This document shows, in pieces, positions 52,499 through 62,788 of a DNA stretch of 64,000 nt (the stretch's first letter is position 1; every line of letters begins with the position of its first letter). Under the pieces are notes generated by a model. The model had not been told where the DNA came from. It saw only the letters and a list, made by a program, of their open reading frames with translations, and did no database searches. Source of the DNA: an uncultured Collinsella sp. (lineage in GTDB: Bacteria > Actinomycetota > Coriobacteriia > Coriobacteriales > Coriobacteriaceae); contig CAKTWK010000006.1 in assembly GCA_934630735.1 (NCBI GenBank), forward strand, positions 20,251 through 84,250, in the 5' to 3' direction. Both the position numbers and the translations under genes were made by a program.

Positions 52499-53085
52499 GC
52501 GCGGCCTTTGACCTGGTCCTTCTTGGGCGTGATGAGGTTGGAGACCGCCTTGTACACCGCCAGCGTCAACACCGAGTTGAGAACGGTCTTGATGAGGTTA
52601 AACGGCAGCACGGCGGGAAGCATGAGCGGGGCAATCACGTCGACCGAGCCATACCAGAACCAAACGCCAATGGTAAGGTTTGCGACCATAGAAAGCGCCG
52701 TAGCGGCAACAACGCCCAGCGCCAGGCCAATCACGGCACCCTTATAGGTATGCATCTTTTGGTAGACGATAGCCGCAGGCAGAATATAGCCCAGCGTGGC
52801 AACCAAGTTCATAAGCGCGCCGACCCAATCGCCCGTGGTGAGCGCATGGATAACGATCGCCATAGCGGCAACAGCGGTGCCTGCACCAGGGCCATACGCA
52901 AATCCGCACACCATCGCCGGCACCAGCGACGGGTCATACGTCAAAAACGGCGCCGAGGGAAGGATGGGCAGCTGCACATACATAAACAGGGCGCCCAAGG
53001 CGCACATCAACGCCATGGTAACGAGCTGTTTGGTGCTCCACCTATTCGTGTTCTCAAAATGGATATGCTGCGACTGTTCAGACAT
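52495..53085 (-). CDS. ribU: ECF transporter S component, riboflavin (RibU)
   Basis: 196 residues with six spans after a polar N-terminus. The pattern TKQLVTMALMCALGALFMYVQLPILPSAPFLTYDPSLVPAMVCGFAYGPGAG matches RibU-like substrate-binding subunits. The FMN riboswitch directly upstream supports riboflavin. The ATG at 53085 is chosen; the upstream in-frame ATG (53106) belongs to the riboswitch 3' strand. Confidence 0.93.
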   Translation of the reverse strand: MSEQSQHIHFENTNRWSTKQLVTMALMCALGALFMYVQLPILPSAPFLTYDPSLVPAMVCGFAYGPGAGTAVAAMAIVIHALTTGDWVGALMNLVATLGYILPAAIVYQKMHTYKGAVIGLALGVVAATALSMVANLTIGVWFWYGSVDVIAPLMLPAVLPFNLIKTVLNSVLTLAVYKAVSNLITPKKDQVKGRA

Positions 53086-53095
53086 AAGATCACCT

Positions 53096-53278
53096 GCCTC
53101 TTTCATCCGGACTCTAACCGTTGGTACTGGAATCTCACCAGTTCAGCCGGCATGCGAACCAACGCACACACGGGTCGCGGACTCATCGGCTCGGTCGCAG
53201 GCATCTCGCCTGCGCCACGGCGTCCCTTTGACACCGCCCGATTTACCACCAGTGGGGAATTCCACCCCGCCCTGAAAC
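53096..53278 (-). ncRNA. FMN riboswitch (RFN element)
   Basis: On the minus strand: AGGGCGGGGTGGAATTCCCC at the 5' side, ACTGGTGGTAAATC, CTGGTGAGATTCCAG, and the 3' strand GGTTAGAGTCCGGATGAAAG, all in consensus order. It ends about 10 nt before the ribU start, so FMN probably blocks translation rather than transcription. It controls the whole ribU-ecfA-ecfT operon. Confidence 0.95.
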
Positions 53279-53481
53279 AGCAATTGCAAGTGTAGCACGA
53301 GGGAAGAAAGGCGCAAGTACGCCGAGGGTAATTTCTGGCGGGGACCAGTTGCCGCAACAACCACGTTCCCCAGCCATCCCAAAGTAACGCGCCTTTCGCG
53401 CAAAGCGCGAAACAGCGACCGGGACACGTATTCCCAACAACCAAGTCCTCCGCCCACGCCGACCTCAAGGCCGTAAACGCA

Positions 53482-53625
53482 GGGAATCCGGGGGCGTGAC
53501 GGGGGTTCTCTCCGGAACATTCCGCAGGACGCAAAGAGGCTCCGCAGCGCGAAGCGCGATGCGGAGCCTCTTTGTATGTCCGAGGACGTTCCGGAGAGAA
53601 ACCCCCGTCACGCCCCCGGATTCCC
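53482..53625. repeat. 144-bp long palindrome downstream of groEL
   Basis: Arms of about 70 bp: GGGAATCCGGGGGCGTGACG plus GGGGTT is identical in both, then CTCTCCGGAAC, a variable 13-nt block, and CAAAGAGGCTCCGCA. The inner part (AAAGAGGCTCCGCA/TGCGGAGCCTCTTT) is a plausible groEL terminator; the outer 38 bp are not needed for that. The gap between it and the FMN riboswitch (53279-53481) shows no gene. Confidence 0.9.
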
Positions 53626-53651
53626 GGTGGGAGTTCTAGACCTTGTCGGCC

Positions 53652-55367
<1,716 letters not shown>

Positions 55368-55385
55368 TCAGAGATTCTGACGAGA

Positions 55386-55679
55386 CTAGGCCTCGACGAC
55401 GGCGTAGATGTCGTCGGCGCGCATCAGCAGATACTTCTCGCCGTCGACCTTGACCTCGTTGCCACCGAACTTACCGTAGATGACAACGTCACCGACCTGG
55501 ACGTCCATGGGGATGCGCTCACCCTTGTCGTTGACCTTGCCGGCACCAACGGCAACGATGGTGCCGCGCTGCGGCTTCTCCTGAGCGTTGCTGGCGATAT
55601 ACAGACCAGAAGCGGTCTTCTGCTCGGCCTCGTCGGGCTTGACCAGAACACGATCTGCAAGCGGCTTCAAAGACGACAT
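55386..55679 (-). CDS. groES: Co-chaperonin GroES
   Basis: 97 residues. LKPLADRVLVKPDEAEQKTASGLYIASNAQEKPQRGTIVAVGAG contains the mobile loop (about 17-34), and YGKFGGNEVKVDGEKYLLMRADDIYAVVE ends it. GGAGGAG lies before the ATG. I found no CIRCE element upstream, so control is not by HrcA at this site as far as I can see. Confidence 0.97.
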   Translation of the reverse strand: MSSLKPLADRVLVKPDEAEQKTASGLYIASNAQEKPQRGTIVAVGAGKVNDKGERIPMDVQVGDVVIYGKFGGNEVKVDGEKYLLMRADDIYAVVEA

Positions 55680-55817
55680 GCTTGTCTCCTCCTTTTTGGG
55701 CCGCGCGGTTATGCCACGCGAATTAACCCTTTTTGTTTGCGTACGCGTTGAATGGTACCCACGAATGGCGGGTTATACAACACGGAGTCAAAAAATCTTA
55801 TTTTTTGGCACTTAGAT

Positions 55818-55980
55818 TTTCTGAATGCCGGGGAATAACTTATACGCGGCTCCCGTGTGGCGCCGGAGGGGCGGGATATAAGGTTTCCTGCTCGTGCGGA
55901 ACTCGCGATAAACCTTATATCCCGCCCCTCCGGCGCCACACGGGAGCTGAGTCAACGTTATCGGGCCCGGCATTCAGAAA
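55818..55980. repeat. 163-bp nested palindrome upstream of groES
   Basis: Outer arms TTTCTGAATGCCGGG (55818-55832) and CCCGGCATTCAGAAA (55966-55980) are perfect. Inner arms of 38 bp (55849-55886 and 55910-55947) are also perfect; they begin GCTCCCGTGTGGCGCCGGAG and end GATATAAGGTTT, with a 23-nt loop. There is no ORF inside. The groES promoter must lie between it and 55680. Confidence 0.92.
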
Positions 55981-56058
55981 AGTCAGTGCAGCAAAATGGC
56001 GATGCGGATAGGAACGTAGGCATGGTTTTCACTGCACGCTCGGGTCCCCTGGGGAGCA

Positions 56059-56295
56059 CCGTGCATTTTTTCGAGTATTCAGCAGGCCAGGACGGCTGCA
56101 TACGCGCCGGACAAACCATATTGGTCCCAAGGATGCCTTCGATCGGCGATTTGGGTCGGCGGGCAAACCCCGTCAGGACAAAAGGCGTGCCTCGCGCCGC
56201 ACCGGGCCCCAAAATGACGTCGATCTCCGCAATGCCATCCGACTGCAGCGGCACCAGCAGAGCTCACGGTGCTGAATACTCCGTTTTTTGCACGG
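56059..56295. mobile_element. Second small inverted-repeat element (237 bp), MITE-like
   Basis: The ends (56059-56084 and 56270-56295) are inverted copies: CCGTGCA then a 6-nt T or A run, then CGAGTATTCAGCA or its relative CGGAGTATTCAGCA. The right-end reading GTGCAAAAAACG is shared with the MITE at 43364. The interior has an open minus-strand stretch (ADVILGP-like) without start signal or known domain. The rest of the region 55981-56481 shows no supported gene. Confidence 0.6.
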
Positions 56296-56481
56296 CCCAG
56301 GCGGGGGTACATCGGGATCGGAAAGAATATCTCCATTTTTTTATGCAATCTGCAACTGGAAGTATGCAAAACGCTAAGAGAAAGCATCGCTGATGTCCCA
56401 ATTGAGCGCGCGGAGCAGCAGCGCTTCCACCCTGCGCCCAAATCCAGCAGAGAAGGGACGCTCCTAACGAACCCCCATCGG

Positions 56482-56536
56482 CAAACAAACGCGGCTCGAA
56501 CGCCATCCCAAAATAGGCTGCCCGAGCCGCGTTTAA
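56482..56536 (-). terminator. Terminator of the amidohydrolase gene
   Basis: AAACGCGGCTCG pairs with CGAGCCGCGTTT; TGTTTGCC follows on the minus strand. Confidence 0.8.
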
Positions 56537-56552
56537 CGGTACGGCATGAATA

Positions 56553-58190
56553 TTAGCGCTCGTAGATTAAGTTGCCCGCCAGGTAGGTGGCCTGAACCTT
56601 GGTGGCCTGGAGCTCTTGGGGGTCAACGGTGAGCAGGTTTTGGTCCAGGACTACCAGGTCGGCGTATTTGCCGGGTTCCAGGCTGCCGAGGTTTTGCTCG
56701 TCGCCCGCTGCGTACGCGCTGCCAAGCGTGTAGTTGCGTAGGGCCGTTGCCGCGTCGATACGCTCGCTCGGCAGCCAGCCGCCCTCGGGCCAGTGGCTGC
56801 GAGGGTCTTGGCGCGTGATAGCCGTGTAGAGCACGTTCATGCTGGTAACGGCCGTGATGGGGCTGTCGGTACCGAAAGCTTGACGGATACCGCGCTGCTG
56901 ATAAGTTGCGAACGGCCACATGATGCGGCTGCGTTCCAGGCCCAGGTCGCGCTCCGGACCACCCGGGTCGAGCGTGATGTGGCAAGGCTGGCTCGAGGCA
57001 ATGACGTTGAGCTTGCGCAGACGATCGATGTCCTGAGGCAGCAAATTCTCCAGATGCTCGAGCGTGTTATGCCCGTGCGGGGGCAGACCGTAGAGCTCTG
57101 CCGCCTCCTCAAAGATATCGAGCGCAGCATGGATGGCACCGTCGCCGATAACGTGGATGCGCACGGTGTGGCCGCGCTCGGCTGCCGCCAGAACCAACTT
57201 GCGCATGCGCTCGATAGGAACCGTCAGTCGACCCTGATCGCCCGGGAAGCGTGGGTTGGTATAGGGCTCAGTAAGGTATGCGGTATGCTCGCTCGACACG
57301 CCGTCGAAGAACTGTTTAAAGCCTGGCGCCGAGAGCAGCGCGTTGTTCGCGTAGCGGGTCTGGAGTTCTTCCAAGCGCGATTGGTCATCCAGCAGCGTGG
57401 GAAACAAATGGGCGCGGATGCCCAGCTTGCCAGCGGCTTGCAGCTTGTCGTAAACATCGTCGCGAATAAAGTCGCAGCCCGGCATGGGCATGAGCGACAT
57501 ATCGCAGATTGAGGTGATACCTTGTTCGGCCATACGCTTCATCTGGTCGGCGTAAGCGCTCGCGATGCGGTCCTCGCCCAGCCACTCCAGGCAGCGCGGC
57601 AGCAGCTGCATAGCAGCTGCCTCGTGGGCGATACCCGTAAGCTCACCGTTTGAGTCTTTGTCGTAACTGCCACCCGCCGGAGGCTCGCCGTCGCGCGTCA
57701 CGCCGAGGGCTTCGAGCGCGCGGCTGTTGAGCCACAGCGTATGCCCGTCGCCCGAGTACATAACACAGGGACGATCGGGGAAGGCGGCGTCGAGGGAGAC
57801 CTTGGTAGGGTGCTCGGGCGGATCCCAGCGGTAATCGCGCCAACCCTGGGTCACGACCCAGGCGTCATCTGGCAAGCCTTGGGAAAACTCGAGCGCATGC
57901 TGCACCAATGCTGCCTCGGACGTGCCCATATCCATGAGCATGTACGGCGAGGAGCCAACCGAAGTATGGAAGAAATGCAGGTGCGCATCGTGGAAACCAG
58001 GGCAGACAAACTGCTCGCCGTAATCGACCACCGGCGTGGCGGCAGGTGCGGCGTCAATCACGTCATCGGGCGCGCCGACTGCGACGATGCGATCACCAGC
58101 GATGGCGATCGCCAACTCGCGGGTGGTATCGATGCCGTCTTGGGCAGTAAAAACGTTCTTGGAGCGGATAATCCGATCGATATGTTGCAT
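56553..58190 (-). CDS. Amidohydrolase family protein, YtcJ-like
   Basis: 545 residues. FVCPGFHDAHLHFFHT (about 61-76) has the metal HxH pair, further His are in RIHVIGDGAIHAALD (about 327-341) and the Asp in FGTDSPITAV (about 448-457). These match the amidohydrolase_3 group (YtcJ-like), which act on N-acyl or cyclic amides; the substrate is unknown. The start MQHIDRIIRSKNVF follows GGGGA by 5 nt; the 100-codon upstream extension runs into the divergent promoter. Confidence 0.88.
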   Translation of the reverse strand: MQHIDRIIRSKNVFTAQDGIDTTRELAIAIAGDRIVAVGAPDDVIDAAPAATPVVDYGEQFVCPGFHDAHLHFFHTSVGSSPYMLMDMGTSEAALVQHALEFSQGLPDDAWVVTQGWRDYRWDPPEHPTKVSLDAAFPDRPCVMYSGDGHTLWLNSRALEALGVTRDGEPPAGGSYDKDSNGELTGIAHEAAAMQLLPRCLEWLGEDRIASAYADQMKRMAEQGITSICDMSLMPMPGCDFIRDDVYDKLQAAGKLGIRAHLFPTLLDDQSRLEELQTRYANNALLSAPGFKQFFDGVSSEHTAYLTEPYTNPRFPGDQGRLTVPIERMRKLVLAAAERGHTVRIHVIGDGAIHAALDIFEEAAELYGLPPHGHNTLEHLENLLPQDIDRLRKLNVIASSQPCHITLDPGGPERDLGLERSRIMWPFATYQQRGIRQAFGTDSPITAVTSMNVLYTAITRQDPRSHWPEGGWLPSERIDAATALRNYTLGSAYAAGDEQNLGSLEPGKYADLVVLDQNLLTVDPQELQATKVQATYLAGNLIYER

Positions 58191-58358
58191 GGGCATCCCC
58201 ATCTCTGGCAGGAAATTCAACACCCCCGAGTGTACTCCCCCGCCCTTGTAACAAAACCCCAAGCGGCAAACGGCAACTTTACCAGCCCTAGCGGCAGGTG
58301 GCATACTGGAGAGAGCCTGTACGATTTTGCGATCAACCCAGCAAGGAGCAAATCGACC

Positions 58359-59822
58359 ATGACGAAGACCAAGGCACAGCAGATTATGGCGGCAACCGAG
58401 GTTCGCGCGGCAGACGACGTCACCGCGGCAATCCAGGATATCGCCGCCGAGTTTGAACCCTACATCATCAAGCAGCGCCGGCACTTCCATAAGCACCCGG
58501 AGCTGAGCCTTGCCGAGGAGCGCACGACTTCCGACATCGCCAACCAGCTCGACGCCATGAATATCCCCTACGAGCGTCCGCTCAAGACGGGCCTGGTGGC
58601 GACGCTTCGCGGCACCGCGCCCGATGCCTACCGCGAGGATGGCACGCCGCGCCGCCGTATCCTGCTACGCGCCGACATCGACGCCTTGCCTGTCACCGAG
58701 CAAACCGGCGAGGAGTTCGCCAGCGTCAACGAGGGCTGCATGCATGCCTGCGGCCACGACTGCCATATCGCCATGATGCTCGGCACGTTGCAGATTCTGC
58801 GCCACATGACCGATGACATCCACGGCGAGATTCGCATCGTTTTCCAGCCCAGCGAGGAAAACGGCCAGGGCGCCAAGCTCATGATCGGCACGGGCGTACT
58901 CGATGGCGTCGACGGTGCCTATGCCGCGCACATCTGGAGCGAGGTCGATGCCGGCACCGTGAGCTGCGAGCCCGGTCCGCGCATGGCAAACACCGACTGG
59001 TTCCGCATTGATGTCCGCGGCACCTCGTGCCATGGCGCCATGCCCCAGCGCGGCCACGACGCCGTTATGGTTGCCGCCGAAATCGTCAACGCCCTGCAAA
59101 CCATCGTCTCGCGCGAGATTAGCCCCTACGAACCCGCCGTCATCACCGTCGGCGAACTGCACGGCGGCACCGCGCGCAACGTTATCGCCGGCACGGCATA
59201 CCTCGCCGGCACGGTGCGCACCTATGGCGACAAGACGCATGAGGAGATGCCCGAGCTTATGCGCCGCATCGTGGAGCACACTGCGGCGGCACTTGGCGCC
59301 GAGGCCGAACTCACCGACTACACCATCGCCAACTACAAGGTCGAAAACGATGCCGCCTCGAGCGAGCGCTGCCGCCAAGCTGTGCTCAAGTGCCTGGGCC
59401 CCGCGGGCGAGGGCCATTACCGCGGCACGCTTTCGGGCGAGGACTTCTCGGAGTACCTGCGCCGTGTGCCGGGCGTGCTCGCCTTTGTTGGCACGCGCAA
59501 CCCCCAGATTGGCGCCACCTATGCACAGCACTCCTGCTTCTACAAGATCGACGAGAGCGTGCTCGCCAAGGGCTCCATGGTAGCCGCTCAGTATGCCATC
59601 GACTTTTTGGCCGAGCCCACGCAAGAGGAGCTCGACGGCCCCACAATCGCCGCGGTTGCCGAGACCAATCCCGACCTGGCAGCCAAGCTGCGCTCTGCCA
59701 AGGCAACGGCCGCTGAGGCCCGCGACGCCATGCACGACGCCCGCACCGCCCGCCATGCCGCCATCAAGGGCATTCACGATGCGCGGGCTGCCGCTCGCCA
59801 CGAGGAGAAGCGCGACGAGTAG
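58359..59822 (+). CDS. M20 family amidohydrolase/peptidase (HipO/AbgB-like)
   Basis: 487 residues. HKHPELSLAEERTT (about 44-57), DIDALPVTEQTGEEF (about 108-122), CGHDCHIAMMLGTL (about 132-145; metal Cys/His) and PSEENGQGAKLMI (about 168-180) are M20D motifs; GRDAVM-like dimer motif appears as RGHDAVMVAAEIV. It probably hydrolyses N-acyl amino acids. An Ala/Arg-rich tail of about 60 residues is extra. It is divergent from the YtcJ-like gene; AAGGAG precedes the ATG. Confidence 0.9.
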   Translation: MTKTKAQQIMAATEVRAADDVTAAIQDIAAEFEPYIIKQRRHFHKHPELSLAEERTTSDIANQLDAMNIPYERPLKTGLVATLRGTAPDAYREDGTPRRRILLRADIDALPVTEQTGEEFASVNEGCMHACGHDCHIAMMLGTLQILRHMTDDIHGEIRIVFQPSEENGQGAKLMIGTGVLDGVDGAYAAHIWSEVDAGTVSCEPGPRMANTDWFRIDVRGTSCHGAMPQRGHDAVMVAAEIVNALQTIVSREISPYEPAVITVGELHGGTARNVIAGTAYLAGTVRTYGDKTHEEMPELMRRIVEHTAAALGAEAELTDYTIANYKVENDAASSERCRQAVLKCLGPAGEGHYRGTLSGEDFSEYLRRVPGVLAFVGTRNPQIGATYAQHSCFYKIDESVLAKGSMVAAQYAIDFLAEPTQEELDGPTIAAVAETNPDLAAKLRSAKATAAEARDAMHDARTARHAAIKGIHDARAAARHEEKRDE

Positions 59823-59858
59823 CCGTCACGCCCACCCATAACAACCTGGCTAGAGCAA

Positions 59859-59895
59859 AGCGGGGGCGAACGTCATCTCAACGTTCGCCCCCGCT
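59859..59895. terminator. Bidirectional terminator
   Basis: AGCGGGGGCGAACG (59859-59872) and its exact complement (59882-59895) serve the M20 gene and the convergent DUF2752 gene. Confidence 0.9.
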
Positions 59896-59928
59896 TATGT
59901 GTCGACCGCTTTTCTAGCGCGTCCTCCG

Positions 59929-60426
59929 TCACGACAGGTAAGAGCGAAGGATGGTGAGCCAGCGCGGGGTTTCGAGGTGGATGATATCGGTAGGAACTCC
60001 GGCGGGAGCGTGACCACCAAAGAACAGGCCCGCGTCTGCCGGGTTGATAAGGCGCACGATCCATACGGCAACGACCAGCACGCACAGAACAATAACCGCA
60101 ATGTCGATGCCACGCTTTAGCTTGCTCGATGCCACCTCCTCGCGCACGAACGCGAGCGCAAACGCAATCGGCACCACCCAAAACAGCGGATGGTAGGCAA
60201 AGGCAGCCGCAAAATCGAGGCGCAGTGCTGCCAGCCAGGCCCTTGTCATGCCGCATCCCGGACAGGGAATGCCCGTCATCAGGCGAAACACGCAGCCGAT
60301 ATCGAGCAGGTAGAGTGCGAGCCAGGCGACAAAGAGCGCGCCGATGCAAGAAAGGGCGCGGCGAATGAGCTCCGCCGCGCCCTTATGTCCCTGGGAGCTG
60401 TTCACGCCGTTCTTATCGTTAGGCAC
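59929..60426 (-). CDS. DUF2752 membrane protein
   Basis: 165 residues. CVFRLMTGIPCPGCGMTRAWLAAL (about 45-68) is the DUF2752 hallmark with CPxCG, between predicted spans; three hydrophobic segments in all. Function is unknown. A GTG at 60426 overlaps the upstream gene stop by 8 nt and suits translational coupling; an open frame further upstream lies within that gene. The start is uncertain. Confidence 0.75.
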   Translation of the reverse strand: MPNDKNGVNSSQGHKGAAELIRRALSCIGALFVAWLALYLLDIGCVFRLMTGIPCPGCGMTRAWLAALRLDFAAAFAYHPLFWVVPIAFALAFVREEVASSKLKRGIDIAVIVLCVLVVAVWIVRLINPADAGLFFGGHAPAGVPTDIIHLETPRWLTILRSYLS

Positions 60427-61096
60427 GAGCGCCAAGACGGGTGTTGTAAGCCGTTGCCATGGCATTGGTGTTCTTGATGATGATGTTCATGGCAAAGATG
60501 GGGCCAAGGCCGCACAGCAGCGCGCCGACAATCTGCCACATAAGAACGGTAGTACCGTTCTCCTGGAACATCAGGCCATATCGAGGGGCATTAGCCTGCA
60601 GGCGGTTACCGATCTTGTAGTACCAGTAGAGCCCGTAGAAGCCGCAGGTCACGAACGACAGCAAGATGAATGCTGCCAGACCCGGCGTGGAATCGCCGTC
60701 ATCCTGGCACATGACATTGATGTCGCGGGCAAGGCAATAGAGGAAGTAATACGAATAGATGCCGCAGGTCACGATGGAAAGCAGGAGCCAGCCGATCACG
60801 CCACGGTCGGTCTTAATCGGAGCATAGCCCATCGGGGCAGGTGCAGGCTGCTGAGCATACTGCTGCTGGCCGGCGTACTGCTGCTGCCCGGTGTACTGCT
60901 GCTGAGGCTGGGGCTGAACTGCCTGAACCGGAGTGGGCTGAATCTGCGTGGGCTGCGGAGCAGGCTGGGGCTGAGGCGCAGGCTGCGGCGCGGGCTGAGG
61001 GGCCGGAGCGGTGGGAGCGGCACCGATGGCAGAACCGCAAACAGGGCAGAATTTGGCATCATCCGAAATGGGAGAACCACAAGTGGGACAGAACAT
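60419..61096 (-). CDS. Zinc-ribbon DUF4234 membrane protein
   Basis: 225 residues. An N-terminal zinc ribbon (MFCPTCGSPISDDAKFCPVCGSAIG) is followed by a Pro/Gln-rich linker (about 28-95; PAPQPAPQP repeats, QQQY repeats) and a DUF4234 domain with four spans (TCGIYSYYFLYCLARDINVMCQDDGD). Function is unknown. It shares its ribbon with 61292-62638. Confidence 0.82.
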   Translation of the reverse strand: MFCPTCGSPISDDAKFCPVCGSAIGAAPTAPAPQPAPQPAPQPQPAPQPTQIQPTPVQAVQPQPQQQYTGQQQYAGQQQYAQQPAPAPMGYAPIKTDRGVIGWLLLSIVTCGIYSYYFLYCLARDINVMCQDDGDSTPGLAAFILLSFVTCGFYGLYWYYKIGNRLQANAPRYGLMFQENGTTVLMWQIVGALLCGLGPIFAMNIIIKNTNAMATAYNTRLGARA

Positions 61097-61250
61097 AAGC
61101 TTCTCCTTTTCCTAAGGCGTCGCACGCCTTCAAACCTTACACGTCTATGTTCTCAACAATAGCCGCGACGTTGTTGCGCAACATTGACCAATTTCCGAGA
61201 AATTTTTCTGCAACCGTTTTCCCAGGTATTGTCTTGCTTTCACAGTAGAA

Positions 61251-61286
61251 AAAGGCACCCCGGGCTCAGTTGCCCAGGGCGCCTCG
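61251..61286 (-). terminator. Terminator of the zinc-ribbon membrane gene
   Basis: AGGCACCCCGGGC pairs with GCCCAGGGCGCCT; CTTTTTCTA follows on the minus strand. Confidence 0.8.
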
Positions 61287-61291
61287 ACCGA

Positions 61292-62638
61292 CTATTCGGT
61301 TTGATTGTTTTCGGCAGCAGGATTATCGCCCGGCTCATCCGCCGGCGTGGCAACGGCATTCCAATCGGGCTCCGCAGGCGTCGCCTCGGGCGCGGGGACC
61401 GGTGCCGGGGCAGACGTCGGCGCGGGCGACGTTGCAGGCGCAGGTGCGGGTGCCGGCTCAGGCACAGGCTCGGGTGCAGGCTCAGGCGCAGACTCGGGCT
61501 CGGGCGCAGGTGCCGGCGAAGCATCCGGAGCGCTGTAACCCGAAGGAGCGGACTTCTTCTCAAACGGCAACACAAAAGTCAGGACGTCATCCTTGTCCTC
61601 GTCGGCCCACTCGCTTGCATAACGCGCAACCCAATAGCCAACGGCACGATGCTTGAGCATGTTGCCAAAGACCGTGAGGAATACCGTGACAAACGCCGTC
61701 AGCACCAAGAACAATACGAGCGTAATGCCACCGCCGGTAACAAGCGCCTCAATAGCCGTAGGACGGTAGTAGTAGCTATACATACCGACAGAGGCAATGG
61801 TGCCAAAGACGAGCGTCAGGATCCATGTGATAACGTTGGCGACCAGACCCGTCAAAAACTCGGGAAGGAACGATGCGCAGAACAGCTTGGTCTTATTGTT
61901 CTTAAAGGCCGCCCAGACCTTATCGAGCGAAAACGCGCTCTCGACGCGACCGGTCACCGCAAAGTGCATCACGGCGATGTCGGCGAACATAGTAAAGAAG
62001 ACACCCAGGACCGCCGTGGCAATCATAGCCAGAACAAACAGGCCCAGCGAGCCAAATAGAGCGGCCTCAAGCGCATAGGAGCCGAAATAAGAGTACGCAC
62101 CCGCGGCACCAATTACCACGCTCTCCACCAGCGAAAGCGCTACACCAATAACGGGAATAGCCGCGATAACCTTGAGCACGCTCGAAATAACGCCCGAAAA
62201 GACGCCAAGGCCAAACGACGTGGAACGCATCAACGGACGATCCATGCCGTCATCGACCTTGAGCGACAGGTCGCGACCCCATTCGATGCCAAAGCCAGAA
62301 CCGCACGCGCTTGCCGCACAGGCAGCCAAAAAGCCGAAGGCAGCCGCGATACCGCCGATAACGGGAATGAAGAGCACGAGCACCGACACGACACAGATGA
62401 GCGCCGGCAAAAGGGCAATCTGGCACACGCGCTGCAGCACGCCCGGCGTCTTGGTCATGTCTTCAAACGCCTGAGCTACACAGCCCTTGGGCACGTTCAC
62501 GTTAGGCTGAGGAACAAACTGCTGAGGCTGAGACTGCCCCTGAGGAGCAGGGGTTGCAGCACCGGCATTAGGAGCGCCGCACGCGCCACAGAACTTGTCG
62601 TTATCGCCCATGGGGGCGCCACACTGCGAACAGAACAT
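61292..62638 (-). CDS. Zinc-ribbon polytopic membrane protein, DUF4013-like
   Basis: 448 residues. Zinc ribbon MFCSQCGAPMGDNDKFCGACGAP, a Gln/Pro linker, then six or more spans (about 75-350) that resemble DUF4013, and a Pro/Ala/Glu repeat tail (about 375-448, PAPEPESAPEPAPEP). The cytosolic tails may bind partners (inference). The start MFCSQC is chosen by similarity to the neighbour; the longer frame adds 31 residues without support. Confidence 0.78.
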   Translation of the reverse strand: MFCSQCGAPMGDNDKFCGACGAPNAGAATPAPQGQSQPQQFVPQPNVNVPKGCVAQAFEDMTKTPGVLQRVCQIALLPALICVVSVLVLFIPVIGGIAAAFGFLAACAASACGSGFGIEWGRDLSLKVDDGMDRPLMRSTSFGLGVFSGVISSVLKVIAAIPVIGVALSLVESVVIGAAGAYSYFGSYALEAALFGSLGLFVLAMIATAVLGVFFTMFADIAVMHFAVTGRVESAFSLDKVWAAFKNNKTKLFCASFLPEFLTGLVANVITWILTLVFGTIASVGMYSYYYRPTAIEALVTGGGITLVLFLVLTAFVTVFLTVFGNMLKHRAVGYWVARYASEWADEDKDDVLTFVLPFEKKSAPSGYSAPDASPAPAPEPESAPEPAPEPVPEPAPAPAPATSPAPTSAPAPVPAPEATPAEPDWNAVATPADEPGDNPAAENNQTE

Positions 62639-62788
62639 CGAAATCATCCCTTCGTATCTAGAGCGAATCACCTGGATCGCAAACGATGTCTTTGGCATCA
62701 TTATCGCCCAATGTGGGGACAAATGCCCCAAGATGGCCGATTTGCAACGCAGGTGGCCTTATTCAATGATTCGAAGGGTGTGTCCGCG

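Noticed and set aside
55680..55817. CIRCE (HrcA) operator upstream of groES
   Set aside because: No TTAGCACTC-type dyad is visible; only the CGCGTGGCATAACCGCGCG near-palindrome, which does not match.
55958..56254. 98-codon minus-strand ORF within the second inverted-repeat element
   Set aside because: It crosses one terminal repeat and has no ribosome site or known domain; it is probably fortuitous, though a short part looks protein-like.
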